Assembly: GCF_000158955.1 (NCBI RefSeq)
Contig: NZ_GG657757.1
Location: 600,467 to 664,466 of the forward strand
Length of the DNA: 64,000 bases
Direction of reading: 5' to 3'
Source of the DNA: Streptomyces viridochromogenes DSM 40736
Lineage (GTDB): Bacteria; Actinomycetota; Actinomycetes; Streptomycetales; Streptomycetaceae
A program made the translations under genes and the position numbers. The notes under the pieces are model-generated. The model had not been told where the DNA came from, did no database searches, and saw only the letters and a list, made by a program, of their open reading frames with translations. Below are positions 46,248 to 57,689 of this stretch, in pieces. Numbering within the stretch: the first letter of the stretch is position 1; the number at the start of each line of letters is the position of its first letter.

Positions 46248-48035
46248 TCAACTGCCCTCGCGCCAGGCCCGCCACAGTCGTGCGTACCGGCCGCCCAGAG
46301 CCACCAGTTCCTCGTGCGTTCCCTGCTCCACCACACGTCCCGCGTCCAGCACCGCGATCCGGTCCGCCGCCATGGCCTGGGTCAGCCGGTGCGCCACGAA
46401 CAACGTGGTGCGGCCCGAGCACGCGGCCAGCACGGCCCGCTCCAGCTCGGCTGCTCCTTCGCTGCCCGCCTCCGCCGTCGACTCGTCGAGCACCACGACC
46501 GGCGCGCGGCCCAGCACCAAGCGGGCCAGAGCGATCTGGGCGACCTTGGTGACGTCCAGGCGCTCCCCGCCCTCGCCGACCGGGGTGTTCAGCCCGTCGG
46601 GGAGCGCCTCGACCCAGCCGTCGGCGCCGACCGTGCGCAGTGCGTCCCGCAGGTCGGCGTCGGTCGCCTCCGGTGCGGCCAGCCGCAGGTCGTCGGCGAG
46701 CGGGCCGGAGAAGACGTGGGTCTCCTGCGTCAGGATGCTGACCAAGGCGCGTGCCCCGGCCTCGTCCAGACCGGCGAGGTCGGTCGACCCGACGCGCACC
46801 GACCCGGCCTCCGGGGTCCCGATGCCCGCGATCAGCGCGGCCAGGGTCGTCTTGCCCGCGCCCGTCGCCCCCACCAGCGCGAGCGAACCGCCGGCCGGGA
46901 TCGTCAGGCTGACGTCCCGCAGCACCGGCTCCGCGCCGCCGGGATAGCGGAACGTCAGGCCCTCCACCGTCACCGGGTACGGCCCGGCGTCCGGCCACTC
47001 GACGCTCGTGTCGCCGACCAGCCGGTCCTCGGTGGGCTCCTCCAGCACGCCGACGAGCCGGGTCAGGCCGGCGCCCGACTTCTGGGCCTCGTCGAAGGTG
47101 AACATGATGGCGCCGAGCGGGAAGAACAGCCGGTGGAACAGCAGCGGGGCCGCCGACACCTCGCCCAGGCTGGCGGCATCGGCCTCCAGCAGGGCGTATC
47201 CCACCACGAGGATCAGGACGAGCCCGATGAACTCGGCGCGGTTCTCCCTGCCGACGAATCGGCCGAAGAACCGGAACACCTCGATGCCGAGGTCGCGCAC
47301 CCGCCACGACTCCTCGGTGACCTTCTCGCGGAAGGCGCCTTCGAGGCGGTAGGCCCGGACCGTGTCGATACCGTTGAGGCCGCTGATCAGGGCCTGTGCC
47401 CGGTCGGCCTGGGCGGCCCGCTGCTTCCGGTAGAGCGGGGCGGAACGGGGGAGGTACCAGCGCAGGGCCAGGGCGTACGCGGGCAGCGCGCCGGCGCCGG
47501 CCAGGCCGAGCCGCCAGTCCAGCCCGAACATGCCGACCGTGGCGATGACGACCAGCACGCCCGCCGAGAACACCGTGGGGACGGCCGAACGGATGCCCTT
47601 GGAGATGACGGCCACGTCGTCACCGACCCGGGAGAGGACGTCTCCCCGGCCGACCTGCTCGACTCGTGCGCTCGGCATCCCGAGCACCGCCCGGACGGCG
47701 CCTTCGCGCAGCCGCGCGAGCAGCTCCGCGCCGAGCCGCCCGATCAGGTAGGTCGAGACCGCGGTGGCGGCCGCGCCGAGCAGGGCCGCGGCCACCATCA
47801 GCGCCCCGATCGTGACCAGGACGGAGCGGGACGCGCCCTCGACGACCCCGTCGACCACACGGCCGAGCAGGAGCACGGGGAGGACCTGGAGCGCCGCCCC
47901 GGCCACCGTGGTGAGGACGGTGGCGGCCGTCAGCCAGGGCGCCTCGCGGCAGTGCGCCGCGACCCATCGGCCGGCGTCGCGTCCGGTCGCCGTGCGCAGG
48001 GCCGCCGGGGCGACGCGCGTGTCGGTGGTGCTCAC
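46248..48035 (-). CDS. cchG: ABC exporter half-transporter CchG
   Basis: A 595-residue half-transporter (N-terminal six-helix domain, C-terminal ATPase). Walker A GATGAGKTTLAALIAG (about residues 383-398), Q-loop SILTQETHVFSG, Walker B VVVLDES and H-loop VAHRL are intact. The ABC signature is lost: GEGGERLDVTKVAQIALARL near 487-493 where VGEGGxxLSGGQ is expected, and the D-loop reads STAEAG. The pattern is the mirror image of CchI, implying a CchG-CchI heterodimer that exports the apo-siderophore. GTG start overlapping the cchF stop (GTGA). A 59-bp gap separates it from cchH. Confidence 0.93.
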   Translation of the reverse strand: MSTTDTRVAPAALRTATGRDAGRWVAAHCREAPWLTAATVLTTVAGAALQVLPVLLLGRVVDGVVEGASRSVLVTIGALMVAAALLGAAATAVSTYLIGRLGAELLARLREGAVRAVLGMPSARVEQVGRGDVLSRVGDDVAVISKGIRSAVPTVFSAGVLVVIATVGMFGLDWRLGLAGAGALPAYALALRWYLPRSAPLYRKQRAAQADRAQALISGLNGIDTVRAYRLEGAFREKVTEESWRVRDLGIEVFRFFGRFVGRENRAEFIGLVLILVVGYALLEADAASLGEVSAAPLLFHRLFFPLGAIMFTFDEAQKSGAGLTRLVGVLEEPTEDRLVGDTSVEWPDAGPYPVTVEGLTFRYPGGAEPVLRDVSLTIPAGGSLALVGATGAGKTTLAALIAGIGTPEAGSVRVGSTDLAGLDEAGARALVSILTQETHVFSGPLADDLRLAAPEATDADLRDALRTVGADGWVEALPDGLNTPVGEGGERLDVTKVAQIALARLVLGRAPVVVLDESTAEAGSEGAAELERAVLAACSGRTTLFVAHRLTQAMAADRIAVLDAGRVVEQGTHEELVALGGRYARLWRAWREGS

Positions 48036-49096
48036 ACCTGGCCGGCCGACTTGACGAGCTCGTCGATCGCGTACGGCATGGAGAGCAGGGTGCCTTGCGA
48101 GATGGCCGCGCCGACGGCCGAGCCCTCACTGTCCGGCAGGTAGGACACCTTGCCGTTCTTGACCGCGTCCAGGTTGGTGAACAGCTTGAACTTCTTCAGC
48201 GCCGCCGTGTCCGCCGTGTCGTTGATGACGAAAATGCGGTCGACGTCGACCAGGTCGATGCGTTCGGGCGAGAGCTTGGTGTAGAAGCTGCCGTCCGCGA
48301 CCTTGTCGATCTCGGTCCGGTACGGGAAGCCGATGCCCGACACCAGGCGTCCGCGCACGTCGGTGGAGGTGAACGGCGCCACCGAGTTCTCGTACCAGGA
48401 CAGCGCGACGGCGGTTTCCCTGGCGAACTCGGGGTGTGCCTTCTTGGCCGCGGCGAGCTGGTCCTGCACGTCCGCGATCATCTTCTCGCCCTCCTCGGCC
48501 CTGCCGAGGGCCTTGGCGATCTGCAGGGCGTTGTCCTGCCAGGGTGCGCTGAAGGGCTCCTTCTCCCCCTTGGTGCGGCCGACGGTCGGAGCGATCCTGG
48601 AGAGCTTGTCGTAGGCGGCCCGGTCGACCTCGGAGTAGACCGCGATGATGAGGTCGGGGCGCAGGGCGGCGATCTTCTCGTAGTTGGGGCCGGAGTCGCC
48701 GTTCTTCATGACGACCTCGGGCCGGGTGCTGCCCCACTTGTCCTTCACCCAGGGCCACTGGGTGTTGATGTCGGGACTCTTGCCCGCCGGGTTCGGGTAC
48801 TGGTCGACCATGCCGACCGGCTTGGTGCCGAACGCCAGGACGGTCTGGTCGTCCGTGTAGCCGACGGTGACGACCCGTTCGGGGGCCTTGGTGATCTTTG
48901 TGGATCCGAACGCGTGCTCCACCGTGACCGGGAACGCGCCGCCGGCGGCGGCCGAGTTGCCGCTGCTCGCTTTGTCCGCGGAGTCGGACGAGTCTGAGCC
49001 GCATCCCGCGAGGAGGCCGACGCCGAGCGTGGCGGCGGACAGGACGGCCGCCCATCGCCGCCAGGGCTTCGTCCGCGTCGTTCTGGTGAGGAGCAT
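48032..49096 (-). CDS. cchF: Fe-siderophore-binding lipoprotein CchF
   Basis: A 354-residue substrate-binding protein of the FepB/FhuD type. The signal peptide ends in a lipobox, LGVGLLAGCGS near residue 28, so the mature protein is lipid-anchored outside the membrane. Class III periplasmic-binding features follow: VEHAFGSTKITKAPERVVTVGYTDDQTVLAFG, and LRPDLIIAVYSEVD. It should capture ferric coelichelin for CchCDE. The ATG at 49096 has AAGGGGAAAG before it; an iron box lies 73-91 bases upstream. It is co-translated with cchG. Confidence 0.95.
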   Translation of the reverse strand: MLLTRTTRTKPWRRWAAVLSAATLGVGLLAGCGSDSSDSADKASSGNSAAAGGAFPVTVEHAFGSTKITKAPERVVTVGYTDDQTVLAFGTKPVGMVDQYPNPAGKSPDINTQWPWVKDKWGSTRPEVVMKNGDSGPNYEKIAALRPDLIIAVYSEVDRAAYDKLSRIAPTVGRTKGEKEPFSAPWQDNALQIAKALGRAEEGEKMIADVQDQLAAAKKAHPEFARETAVALSWYENSVAPFTSTDVRGRLVSGIGFPYRTEIDKVADGSFYTKLSPERIDLVDVDRIFVINDTADTAALKKFKLFTNLDAVKNGKVSYLPDSEGSAVGAAISQGTLLSMPYAIDELVKSAGQV

Positions 49097-49168
49097 CCGC
49101 TTTCCCCTTGCTTTCGCGCTGTCCGCTGCACTCCCGTCTAAGGGCAGGCACACCTTAGCGTGAGCGGA

Positions 49169-49187
49169 TGAGGTTAGCCTAGCCTAA
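49169..49187 (-). promoter_or_regulatory. Iron box upstream of cchF
   Basis: TGAGGTTAGCCTAGCCTAA fits the DmdR/IdeR consensus at most positions. It lies in the 112-bp gap between the cchE stop and the cchF start, so cchFG (and perhaps cchHI) have their own iron-regulated promoter. Confidence 0.8.
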
Positions 49188-49208
49188 CTTCTCCAACATG
49201 CGTATGAT

Positions 49209-50054
49209 CTAGGGCAGTTGAACGTGGGCGCGGCCGATGGGCACGATGAGCGGCCGGTCACCGACCGGGTCGTCGATCACCTTGGCGCGCAGTCCGAACG
49301 CCTCGTGCAGCAGCTCTGCGGTGATCACGTCACGTGGGTGCCCCTGCGCCAGGATCGAACCGTCCCTCATCACCACGAGGTTGTCGCTGTAGCGCACGGC
49401 CAGGTTGAGGTCGTGCAGCACCATGACCACGGTGCACCCCGACTCGTGCAGGTCGTCGACCAGGTCGAGCACGTCGATGGCGTGTGCCAGATCCAGGTAG
49501 GTGGTCGGCTCGTCCAGCAGGAGCAGGTCGGTCCCCTGGGCCAACGTCATGGAGATCCAGACGCGTTGGCGCTGTCCCCCGGACAGGGAATCCACCGGGC
49601 GATCGGCCAGGTCGGACACCCCGGTCATGGCCAGCGCGCGCTCCACGACGGCGGCGTCGTCCGACGACCACTGCCGCAGCCAGCTCTGGTGCGGATGACG
49701 GCCCCTGGCGACCAGGTCGGACACCGTCAGCCCGTCCGGCGCGACCGGCGCCTGCGGCAGCAGGCCGAGCTTCTTCGCCACGTCCCTGGTCCGGAGCCTG
49801 CCGATGTCGTCGCCGTCCAGGACGACCGTGCCCCTGGCCGGCTTGAGCAGCCGGGACAGGGTCCGCAACAGGGTCGACTTCCCACAGCCGTTGGGACCGA
49901 TGATCGTGGTGACGACCCCTGACGGGATGGCCACGTCGAGATCCTCGATGACCGTCCGGGCGCCGTACCCGACCGTGACGCCCTCGGCCGCCAGCCGTGC
50001 GGCGTCGACGACTCCGGACTCGATCTCGGTTGTCGTTGTGTGCTGAGCGCCCAC
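49209..50054 (-). CDS. cchE: Fe-siderophore import ATPase CchE
   Basis: A 281-residue ABC ATPase of the FepC/FhuC type: Walker A GPNGCGKSTLLRTLS (about residue 45), Q-loop GLLPQAPVAPDGL, signature [17 protein letters not shown], Walker B LLLLDEPTTYLDLAH and H-loop VMVLHDLNLAVRY are all intact. It powers ferric coelichelin uptake through CchC and CchD. The GTG at 50054 is chosen because GGAGG lies 7 bases upstream; a GTG at 50069 is an alternative. It follows cchD by 38 bases. Confidence 0.94.
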   Translation of the reverse strand: MGAQHTTTTEIESGVVDAARLAAEGVTVGYGARTVIEDLDVAIPSGVVTTIIGPNGCGKSTLLRTLSRLLKPARGTVVLDGDDIGRLRTRDVAKKLGLLPQAPVAPDGLTVSDLVARGRHPHQSWLRQWSSDDAAVVERALAMTGVSDLADRPVDSLSGGQRQRVWISMTLAQGTDLLLLDEPTTYLDLAHAIDVLDLVDDLHESGCTVVMVLHDLNLAVRYSDNLVVMRDGSILAQGHPRDVITAELLHEAFGLRAKVIDDPVGDRPLIVPIGRAHVQLP

Positions 50055-50092
50055 AAGTCCCCCTCCGTTCACGCTTCCTGACCTTTTACCGG

Positions 50093-51175
50093 CTATCTGA
50101 GGTTCGCCCGAACCAGCAGATACACGAGGAAGGGGCCGCCGATCGCTGCGGTGACCACACCGACCGGGAGGCTGATCGGCAGTGCCGTGCGCGCGACCAG
50201 ATCCGCGCCGGTCAGCAGCAGGGCTCCCACCACCCCGGACGCCACCATCGGCGGCGTCGGGCACCTGGCCAGCCGCATGGCCACCTGCGGCGCCACCAAG
50301 GCGACGAACGGGACCGGCCCGGCCGCGCTCACCGCCACACCGGCCAGCAGCACCGCGCACAGCAACAGGACCGCACGCACCCGCGAATACCGGACGCCCA
50401 GACCCGCCGCGACGTCGTCCCCGAGGTGCATCGGCTTGAACTGGAAGGCGGCACACGCCACGACGACGAGGAGGACGACCGCGCCCCAGATCGCGACGCG
50501 GACCTCGCCCCAGGACCGGTCGTCCAGCGAACCGACCAGCCACGCCTGGGCCCGGGCCACGTCCCTGATGTCGGCCGTGGCCAGCAGCCAGGTCGTGATC
50601 GCCTCCATCACGGCGCTCACCGAGATGCCGATGAGGATGAGCCGGAAACCGTCGATCCCGCGCCGCCACGCCAGGAAGTACACCAGCAGCCCCGTGCCCA
50701 GTCCGCCCGCGAGCGCCGCCGCGGACAGGCCGACGGAGTCGATGACCGCCGAGGCGGCCCCGCCCGACACCGTCACCAGGAACACGGCGACCGCACCGGC
50801 GCCCCCGGTGATCCCCAGAATGTCCGGGCTGGCCAGCGGATTGCGTGCGACGGACTGTGTGATCGCTCCTGACACCCCCAGCGCGATCCCCACCACGAGC
50901 CCGGCCAGGGCGCGCGGCATCCGCAGGTCCATGATGACGAACTCGTCGACCCGCTCACCCCGGCCGAGCAGTGTGGCGATCACCTGGGGCAGTCCGATGG
51001 GGAAGTCACCGACGCCGATGGACAGGCAGAAGACCAGGAAGGCCACCGCCGCCAGCAGCAGGGTGACGAGCACGACCCAGGGGCGCCAGACGAAGGACAC
51101 CCCTGCGAACCGCACGCCCGGCACCACCGATGCCTTCACATCCGCCCCGTTCGGCTGCACACCCGTTCCGTTCAT
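50093..51175 (-). CDS. cchD: Fe-siderophore permease CchD (FecCD family)
   Basis: A 360-residue polytopic permease of the FecCD/BtuC family: about nine to ten helices, LRMPRALAGLVVGIALGVSGAITQSVARNPLASPDILGITGGA (the conserved N-terminal loop) and GPVPFVALVAPQVAMRLAR (the ATPase-coupling helix). It pairs with CchC. ATG at 51175 overlaps the cchC stop (ATGA), so the two are translationally coupled. An in-frame extension upstream lies within cchC and was not used. Confidence 0.94.
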   Translation of the reverse strand: MNGTGVQPNGADVKASVVPGVRFAGVSFVWRPWVVLVTLLLAAVAFLVFCLSIGVGDFPIGLPQVIATLLGRGERVDEFVIMDLRMPRALAGLVVGIALGVSGAITQSVARNPLASPDILGITGGAGAVAVFLVTVSGGAASAVIDSVGLSAAALAGGLGTGLLVYFLAWRRGIDGFRLILIGISVSAVMEAITTWLLATADIRDVARAQAWLVGSLDDRSWGEVRVAIWGAVVLLVVVACAAFQFKPMHLGDDVAAGLGVRYSRVRAVLLLCAVLLAGVAVSAAGPVPFVALVAPQVAMRLARCPTPPMVASGVVGALLLTGADLVARTALPISLPVGVVTAAIGGPFLVYLLVRANLR

Positions 51176-52245
51176 GCGTTCTTGAACTTTCCGCGCCACA
51201 CCAGCCCCGCGAAGAACGGGGCACCGAGGAGAGCGACGAGGACACCCGCGTCCAACTCGCCCGGCCGCACCACCAGCCGGCCCACGAGGTCGCAGACCAG
51301 CAGGACGACGGCGCCGAGCAGACCGGCGTAGGGCACCAGCCAGCGATAGTCCGGCCCTGTCAGATGGCGGGCCACGTGGGCGACCATGAGCCCGAGGAAC
51401 GCGATGGGACCGCAGGCCGCCGTCGCCGCGCCCGCCAGCAACGTGATGGCGGTGATGCCGACGGTCCGGCTGAGCGCGATGTTGACCCCGAGACCCCGGG
51501 CCACATCGTCACCCAGGTTCAGCAGGTTGATGGCGGGCAGCGTGGTCAGCGCCAACACCAGCCCGGCCGCGATGAATCCGGTCACCGGCCAGATGACGTC
51601 GAAGCCGACGCCGGCCACCGAGCCCGCGTTCCAGAACCGCAGCGCGTTCAGGGACTCCTGGTCCGACAGCGCGACCGCCGTGGTCATCGCCGCGAGGAAC
51701 ACCGCGACCCCTTGCCCGGCCAGGGCGAGCGTCAGCGGGTTGCCGGCTCCCCGGCCGACGCTCGCGAGCCCGAACACGACGACGCCGGCCGCCGCGGCCC
51801 CCAGGAAGGCGAACCAGACGTACTGGAACGGGTCGGTGAGCCCGAACAGCGCGATCACCGACACCACGGCGAACGAGGCCCCGGTGTTCACCCCCAGCAG
51901 GCCCGTGTCGGCGATCGGGTTGCGCGTGTACCCCTGGATCAGCGCACCGCCGACCCCCAGGGCGATGCCCGCCACGATCGCGAGCACCGTCCGGGGCACC
52001 CGTACGGTCTGGACGATGAGCCTGATCTCGGTGTGCCGCTGGTCGGAGTCGGGCGCCGCGAAGAGCCCGTGCCACACCTCGGCGGGACTCAACGCGCGCG
52101 CACCGACGGCCAGCGAGACCGCTCCCGCGATCACGAGGACCACCACCAGCGTGCACAGACCCACGACCCGTCGCCGGCGGGCCGGTGTTGTTCCCCTGAG
52201 CGCGGGGCGCTCGACTGCGGTCGTGCTCATGTCGACGTACGTCAT
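51172..52245 (-). CDS. cchC: Fe-siderophore permease CchC (FecCD family)
   Basis: A 357-residue FecCD permease: VRVPRTVLAIVAGIALGVGGALIQGYTRNPIADTGLLGVN and CGPIAFLGLMVAHVARHLTGPDYR are the family hallmarks, with about ten helices. It is the other half of the ferric coelichelin import channel. It follows cchB by 14 bases. The start may be ATG 52245 or ATG 52230 (MSTTAVERP). Confidence 0.94.
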   Translation of the reverse strand: MTYVDMSTTAVERPALRGTTPARRRRVVGLCTLVVVLVIAGAVSLAVGARALSPAEVWHGLFAAPDSDQRHTEIRLIVQTVRVPRTVLAIVAGIALGVGGALIQGYTRNPIADTGLLGVNTGASFAVVSVIALFGLTDPFQYVWFAFLGAAAAGVVVFGLASVGRGAGNPLTLALAGQGVAVFLAAMTTAVALSDQESLNALRFWNAGSVAGVGFDVIWPVTGFIAAGLVLALTTLPAINLLNLGDDVARGLGVNIALSRTVGITAITLLAGAATAACGPIAFLGLMVAHVARHLTGPDYRWLVPYAGLLGAVVLLVCDLVGRLVVRPGELDAGVLVALLGAPFFAGLVWRGKFKNA

Positions 52246-52259
52246 CCTCTGGCCGCGGA

Positions 52260-53612
52260 CTAACGGGCGGCGCTGCCGGTCCCGTCGGCGACCGTCCGGG
52301 CCCCGGCGGCGGACCTCAGGCCCCGGTCGAGCAGCGAGTCGAGGATCTCGCCGACCCTGACGGCGGTGTTGGACAGCAGGGACGACGTGATGCCGTGGGT
52401 GTGCTCCGTGCCGCCCTGCAGATAGATGCCGCAGCGCAGGCGGGGGTCGGTCGCGACGCGGTAGTCGCGCTCGACGCGGACGCGGCCGGCGTCGTCGCGG
52501 AGGCAGTGGTCGGCGACCTCACCGAGGAGACCGAGCGGGTCGGCGGGGCTGTAGCCGGTGGCGAAGACCACGACGTCCGCGTCGAGCGGTGTCTCGTCGC
52601 CCGTGACGAGGGACGTCACGGTGGCACGGACCTTGGCCGGCGTCTCCTTGACGTCGGTGAGCCGTGACACGTTGAGGAAGCGAAGCCGCTCGGTGCCGAG
52701 GACCTGCTCCCGGTACATCTGCCGGTACAGGTCGTCGATCAGGTCGATGTCCACCACGGAGTAGTTCGTGTTGCCGTGGTAGTCCATGAGCCGGCGCTTG
52801 ACGTTCTCGGGCGCCGCGAAGTACTCGTCGACCGCGCCGGGGTCGAAGATCCGGTTGGCGAAGCTGCTGTCGTCGGCGGGGCTGTAGCCGTAGCGGGAGA
52901 AGACGGCGCAGATCTCGGCCTCGGGGAAGCGGCGGTGCAGGTAGGCGACGTTCTCGGCGGCGCTCTGGCCCGCGCCCACGACGACGAACCGCGAGGGCGC
53001 GGTGCCCTCCAGCTCGTCGACCCTCGCCAGTAGCTCGGAGTTGTGCCAGACGCGGTCGCCGCGCTCCACGCCCTCCGGCATGAGGGGACGCAGTCCGGTG
53101 CCGATGACGAGGTTGCGGGCCCGGTGGACGATGAGCCCCTCCCCCGACCGGACCGTCACCTCCAGGTGCTCCACCGCTCCGTCCCGGACTGCCGGCGTGA
53201 CGCCGACGACCTCGTGACCGTAGGAGACCATGTCCCCGACCTGGGCCGCGGCCCACTCGAAGTAGTCGTGGAACTCCACCCGCAGGGGGAAGAGGTTCTT
53301 GTGGTTGATGAAGTCGATCAGCCGTCCCTTGCTCTTCAGGTAGCAGAGGAAGCTGAACTCGCTGGCCGGGTTCCGGAGCGTCACCAGGTCCTTGAGGAAG
53401 GAGACCTGCATGGTCGCGTCGTCGATGAGCATGCCGCGGTGCCAGCCGAAGGAGGGCTGCTGCTCGAAGAAGCGGGCGGTGATCACCTCCTGGTCTCCGG
53501 CCTGTGCGTTGTGCTCGCCGATCGCGATCGCCATGGCCACATTGGACGGCCCGAAGCCGATGCCGATGAGGTCGTGTACCGGTGTTGCGTCACCAGGAAG
53601 AACCCGTGACAT
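52260..53612 (-). CDS. cchB: L-ornithine N5-monooxygenase CchB
   Basis: A 450-residue FAD/NADPH-dependent N-hydroxylase (SidA/PvdA/IucD family). FAD site GIGFGPSNVAMAIAI near residue 18, MQVSFLKDLVTLRNP near 68, NADPH site VVGAGQSAAENVAYLH near 215, and FATGYSP near 355 are characteristic. It turns L-ornithine into N5-hydroxyornithine, the precursor of hfOrn and hOrn used by CchH. First gene of the leftward operon, divergent from cchA, with iron boxes in between. GGGAGAG precedes the ATG. Confidence 0.96.
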   Translation of the reverse strand: MSRVLPGDATPVHDLIGIGFGPSNVAMAIAIGEHNAQAGDQEVITARFFEQQPSFGWHRGMLIDDATMQVSFLKDLVTLRNPASEFSFLCYLKSKGRLIDFINHKNLFPLRVEFHDYFEWAAAQVGDMVSYGHEVVGVTPAVRDGAVEHLEVTVRSGEGLIVHRARNLVIGTGLRPLMPEGVERGDRVWHNSELLARVDELEGTAPSRFVVVGAGQSAAENVAYLHRRFPEAEICAVFSRYGYSPADDSSFANRIFDPGAVDEYFAAPENVKRRLMDYHGNTNYSVVDIDLIDDLYRQMYREQVLGTERLRFLNVSRLTDVKETPAKVRATVTSLVTGDETPLDADVVVFATGYSPADPLGLLGEVADHCLRDDAGRVRVERDYRVATDPRLRCGIYLQGGTEHTHGITSSLLSNTAVRVGEILDSLLDRGLRSAAGARTVADGTGSAAR

Positions 53613-53699
53613 GTCTCTCCCATCGTGCGGGGCGGTCGCCTGTCAGGCGTGGGGAAAGTACGAGGAGCGGGCACGCCGACGGAGCGGCAAACCGAGAAC

Positions 53700-53718
53700 T
53701 TAGGTGAGCCTAAGCTCT
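53700..53718 (-). promoter_or_regulatory. Iron box, cchB side of the cchB-cchA intergenic region
   Basis: TTAGGTGAGCCTAAGCTCT matches the iron-box consensus at about 14 of 19 positions, best in the left half. It lies 88 bases upstream of cchB. Confidence 0.7.
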
Positions 53719-53750
53719 CAAGTGCGCGGCCACAAGGGCCTGTTGTGCAC

Positions 53751-53769
53751 TTAGGCTAGCCTTGCTTTA
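53751..53769 (+). promoter_or_regulatory. Iron box, cchA side of the cchB-cchA intergenic region
   Basis: TTAGGCTAGCCTTGCTTTA is a weaker iron-box match (about 13 of 19) 39 bases upstream of the cchA start codon. Two boxes in one divergent region allow separate control of cchA and cchB. Confidence 0.65.
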
Positions 53770-53807
53770 CTTGCCCCCGGTCCATCCCTGCCTCGAGGAG
53801 GAAGCCC

Positions 53808-56107
<2,300 letters not shown>

Positions 56108-56311
56108 CGCGCCCTCCTGACCTGGGCGACGGTGGGGTTCGGTCCGCCTATGACTACTTCTGCCCCGGTTCCCCTCATGGAGGCATTCCGACGCACATCG
56201 GTTGTCCCGGGCTGCCAGGGGGCTGGTCAGGGCGCCGAACAGGTGCGTTACATTTTGCTTCTCCTTGACCGCGATCATTCACGATCTCTCACGCTACGGA
56301 GCCGCGCACCC

Positions 56312-56734
56312 ATGAGCGACATCGTCAACGGGCTCGGCAGGGCCACCGCTTACGGCGGGCTCGGTCTGGTCCTGCTGGTCCTCGGCATCGTCCTGGTCGA
56401 CGTGCTGACGCCCGGAAAGCTCGGCCGGCAGATATGGGAGGAGCGCAACCGCAACGCCGCCATGGTGCTCAGCTCCGCGCTGCTCGGCATCGGTGGCATC
56501 GTGTTCACGTCCATCTGGACGACGTACGAGGACTTCGGCAAGGGGCTGGTCTCGACCGCGGCGTTCGGTCTGCTGGGTCTGGTGATGATGGCCGTGGCGT
56601 TCCTGGTGGTGGACCTGATCACGCCGGGGCGCCTGGGCGCGGCCCTGGTCGAGCCGGAGCCGCACCCGGCGGTCTGGGTGACGGCGTCCTGCAACCTCGC
56701 CGTGTCGGCCATCCTCTCGGCGTCCATCGCCTAG
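56312..56734 (+). CDS. DUF350 membrane protein
   Basis: A 140-residue integral membrane protein with four hydrophobic helices in two similar pairs: GGLGLVLLVLGIVLVDVLTPGKLGRQI and LLGLVMMAVAFLVVDLITPGRLGAAL are internal repeats, each ending in LTPGKLG or ITPGRLG. This is the DUF350 pattern, an ancient two-repeat membrane family of unknown role. Start at ATG 56312. Convergent with the next gene. Confidence 0.85.
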   Translation: MSDIVNGLGRATAYGGLGLVLLVLGIVLVDVLTPGKLGRQIWEERNRNAAMVLSSALLGIGGIVFTSIWTTYEDFGKGLVSTAAFGLLGLVMMAVAFLVVDLITPGRLGAALVEPEPHPAVWVTASCNLAVSAILSASIA

Positions 56735-56751
56735 GCGTCCGGAGGGTCGCC

Positions 56752-57336
56752 TCACCCGGAGAGTTCGGCCCGCCACATCCGAGGCCACTCCCCCGACGGC
56801 GGCGGATCTCCCGCGATGCCGAGGTCACGCCGCGCGCTCTCGTAGAAGGCGTCACGTGCCGCACTCGCCAGCTGATGGGCCCTGGTCCACAGGCCGGCGT
56901 CCACTGGCCCCTCCCGCACGAGCAACTCGACGGTCCAGACCGCCTCGTGCCAGCGCCGCGCCGCCGCGATCGTCGCCGCGTCCCCGACGAGCAGGACGGA
57001 CTCCCACTCCGTCGCACGGAGGGACTCGGCGTCGGCGAGGAGAGGCAGCCCTTCGGCCGGCGACAGCGGATCGGCCACGTCCGCGAACCCCAGGGCGGCG
57101 CCGATGCGCTGGGCGACGCGCAGCTGCGCCTTGAGCGCGTTGGCATAACTGCCGTACGTCTCGAAGCGTTTCTCGTCCCACCGCTCCTCCCGCTGCCGCT
57201 TCCACCGTCGGCGCTCGGTCAGGCTCTGCACCGCGTACGAGCCGAGCGAACCGACCACGACGCCTATCAGAGCGGGCAGTTGGTCCAAGAGCACCACAGT
57301 CTCTCCCCCATCGGTCCCCTGGTGCCGCACGGGCAC
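56752..57336 (-). CDS. Membrane-anchored hypothetical protein
   Basis: A 194-residue protein with one N-terminal helix (LPALIGVVVGSLGSYAVQ) followed by a basic coiled-coil-like stretch (ERRRWKRQREERWDEKRFETYGSYANAL) and a helical cytoplasmic domain with a WHEAVWTVELLVREGPVD segment. No family was recognised; similar one-helix proteins are common in Streptomyces. A GTG start at about 57297 (VVLLDQLPAL) would give a tighter signal anchor. Confidence 0.65.
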   Translation of the reverse strand: MPVRHQGTDGGETVVLLDQLPALIGVVVGSLGSYAVQSLTERRRWKRQREERWDEKRFETYGSYANALKAQLRVAQRIGAALGFADVADPLSPAEGLPLLADAESLRATEWESVLLVGDAATIAAARRWHEAVWTVELLVREGPVDAGLWTRAHQLASAARDAFYESARRDLGIAGDPPPSGEWPRMWRAELSG

Positions 57337-57514
57337 TCGCTCCGCGACCCACGACGGTGAACCCCTACCCGTCTTCGCCGCGCGGCACCTCTGCGATCAG
57401 CCTCAGAGCTCATGGCTGATCACGAGCCGGTAGTGCGCGAAGCACGCGACAACCCTTGCGCGATTCGCGCAGCCATGCGAGCGTTCCCCTGGCACCGCCG
57501 CCCATCACCCGACG

Positions 57515-57685
57515 GACGGGGCGGCCGAGGCGGCGGGCATCGCGGCCGGCATCCACGACGCTGACGGCGCGAGCGCGGCCCGCCGCCTCGCCGAGGGCTT
57601 CGCCTTCGCCTCGGTCGCGGCCGACGTGGTCCACCTGCAGCAGGTCGCCACGTCCCACCTCGACGTGGCGCGCGGAGCGAACTGA
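57515..57685 (+). pseudogene. Remnant of an HpcH/HpaI-family aldolase (C-terminal end)
   Basis: About 56 codons, without start or N-terminal domain, read GIAAGIHDADGASAARRLAEGFAFASVAADVVHL and end at a stop. The pattern (AxGI...D..A...L.EGF.F..V..D..HL) matches the last strand-helix pair of HpcH/HpaI aldolases. The catalytic part is gone. Confidence 0.5.
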
Positions 57686-57689
57686 TGCC

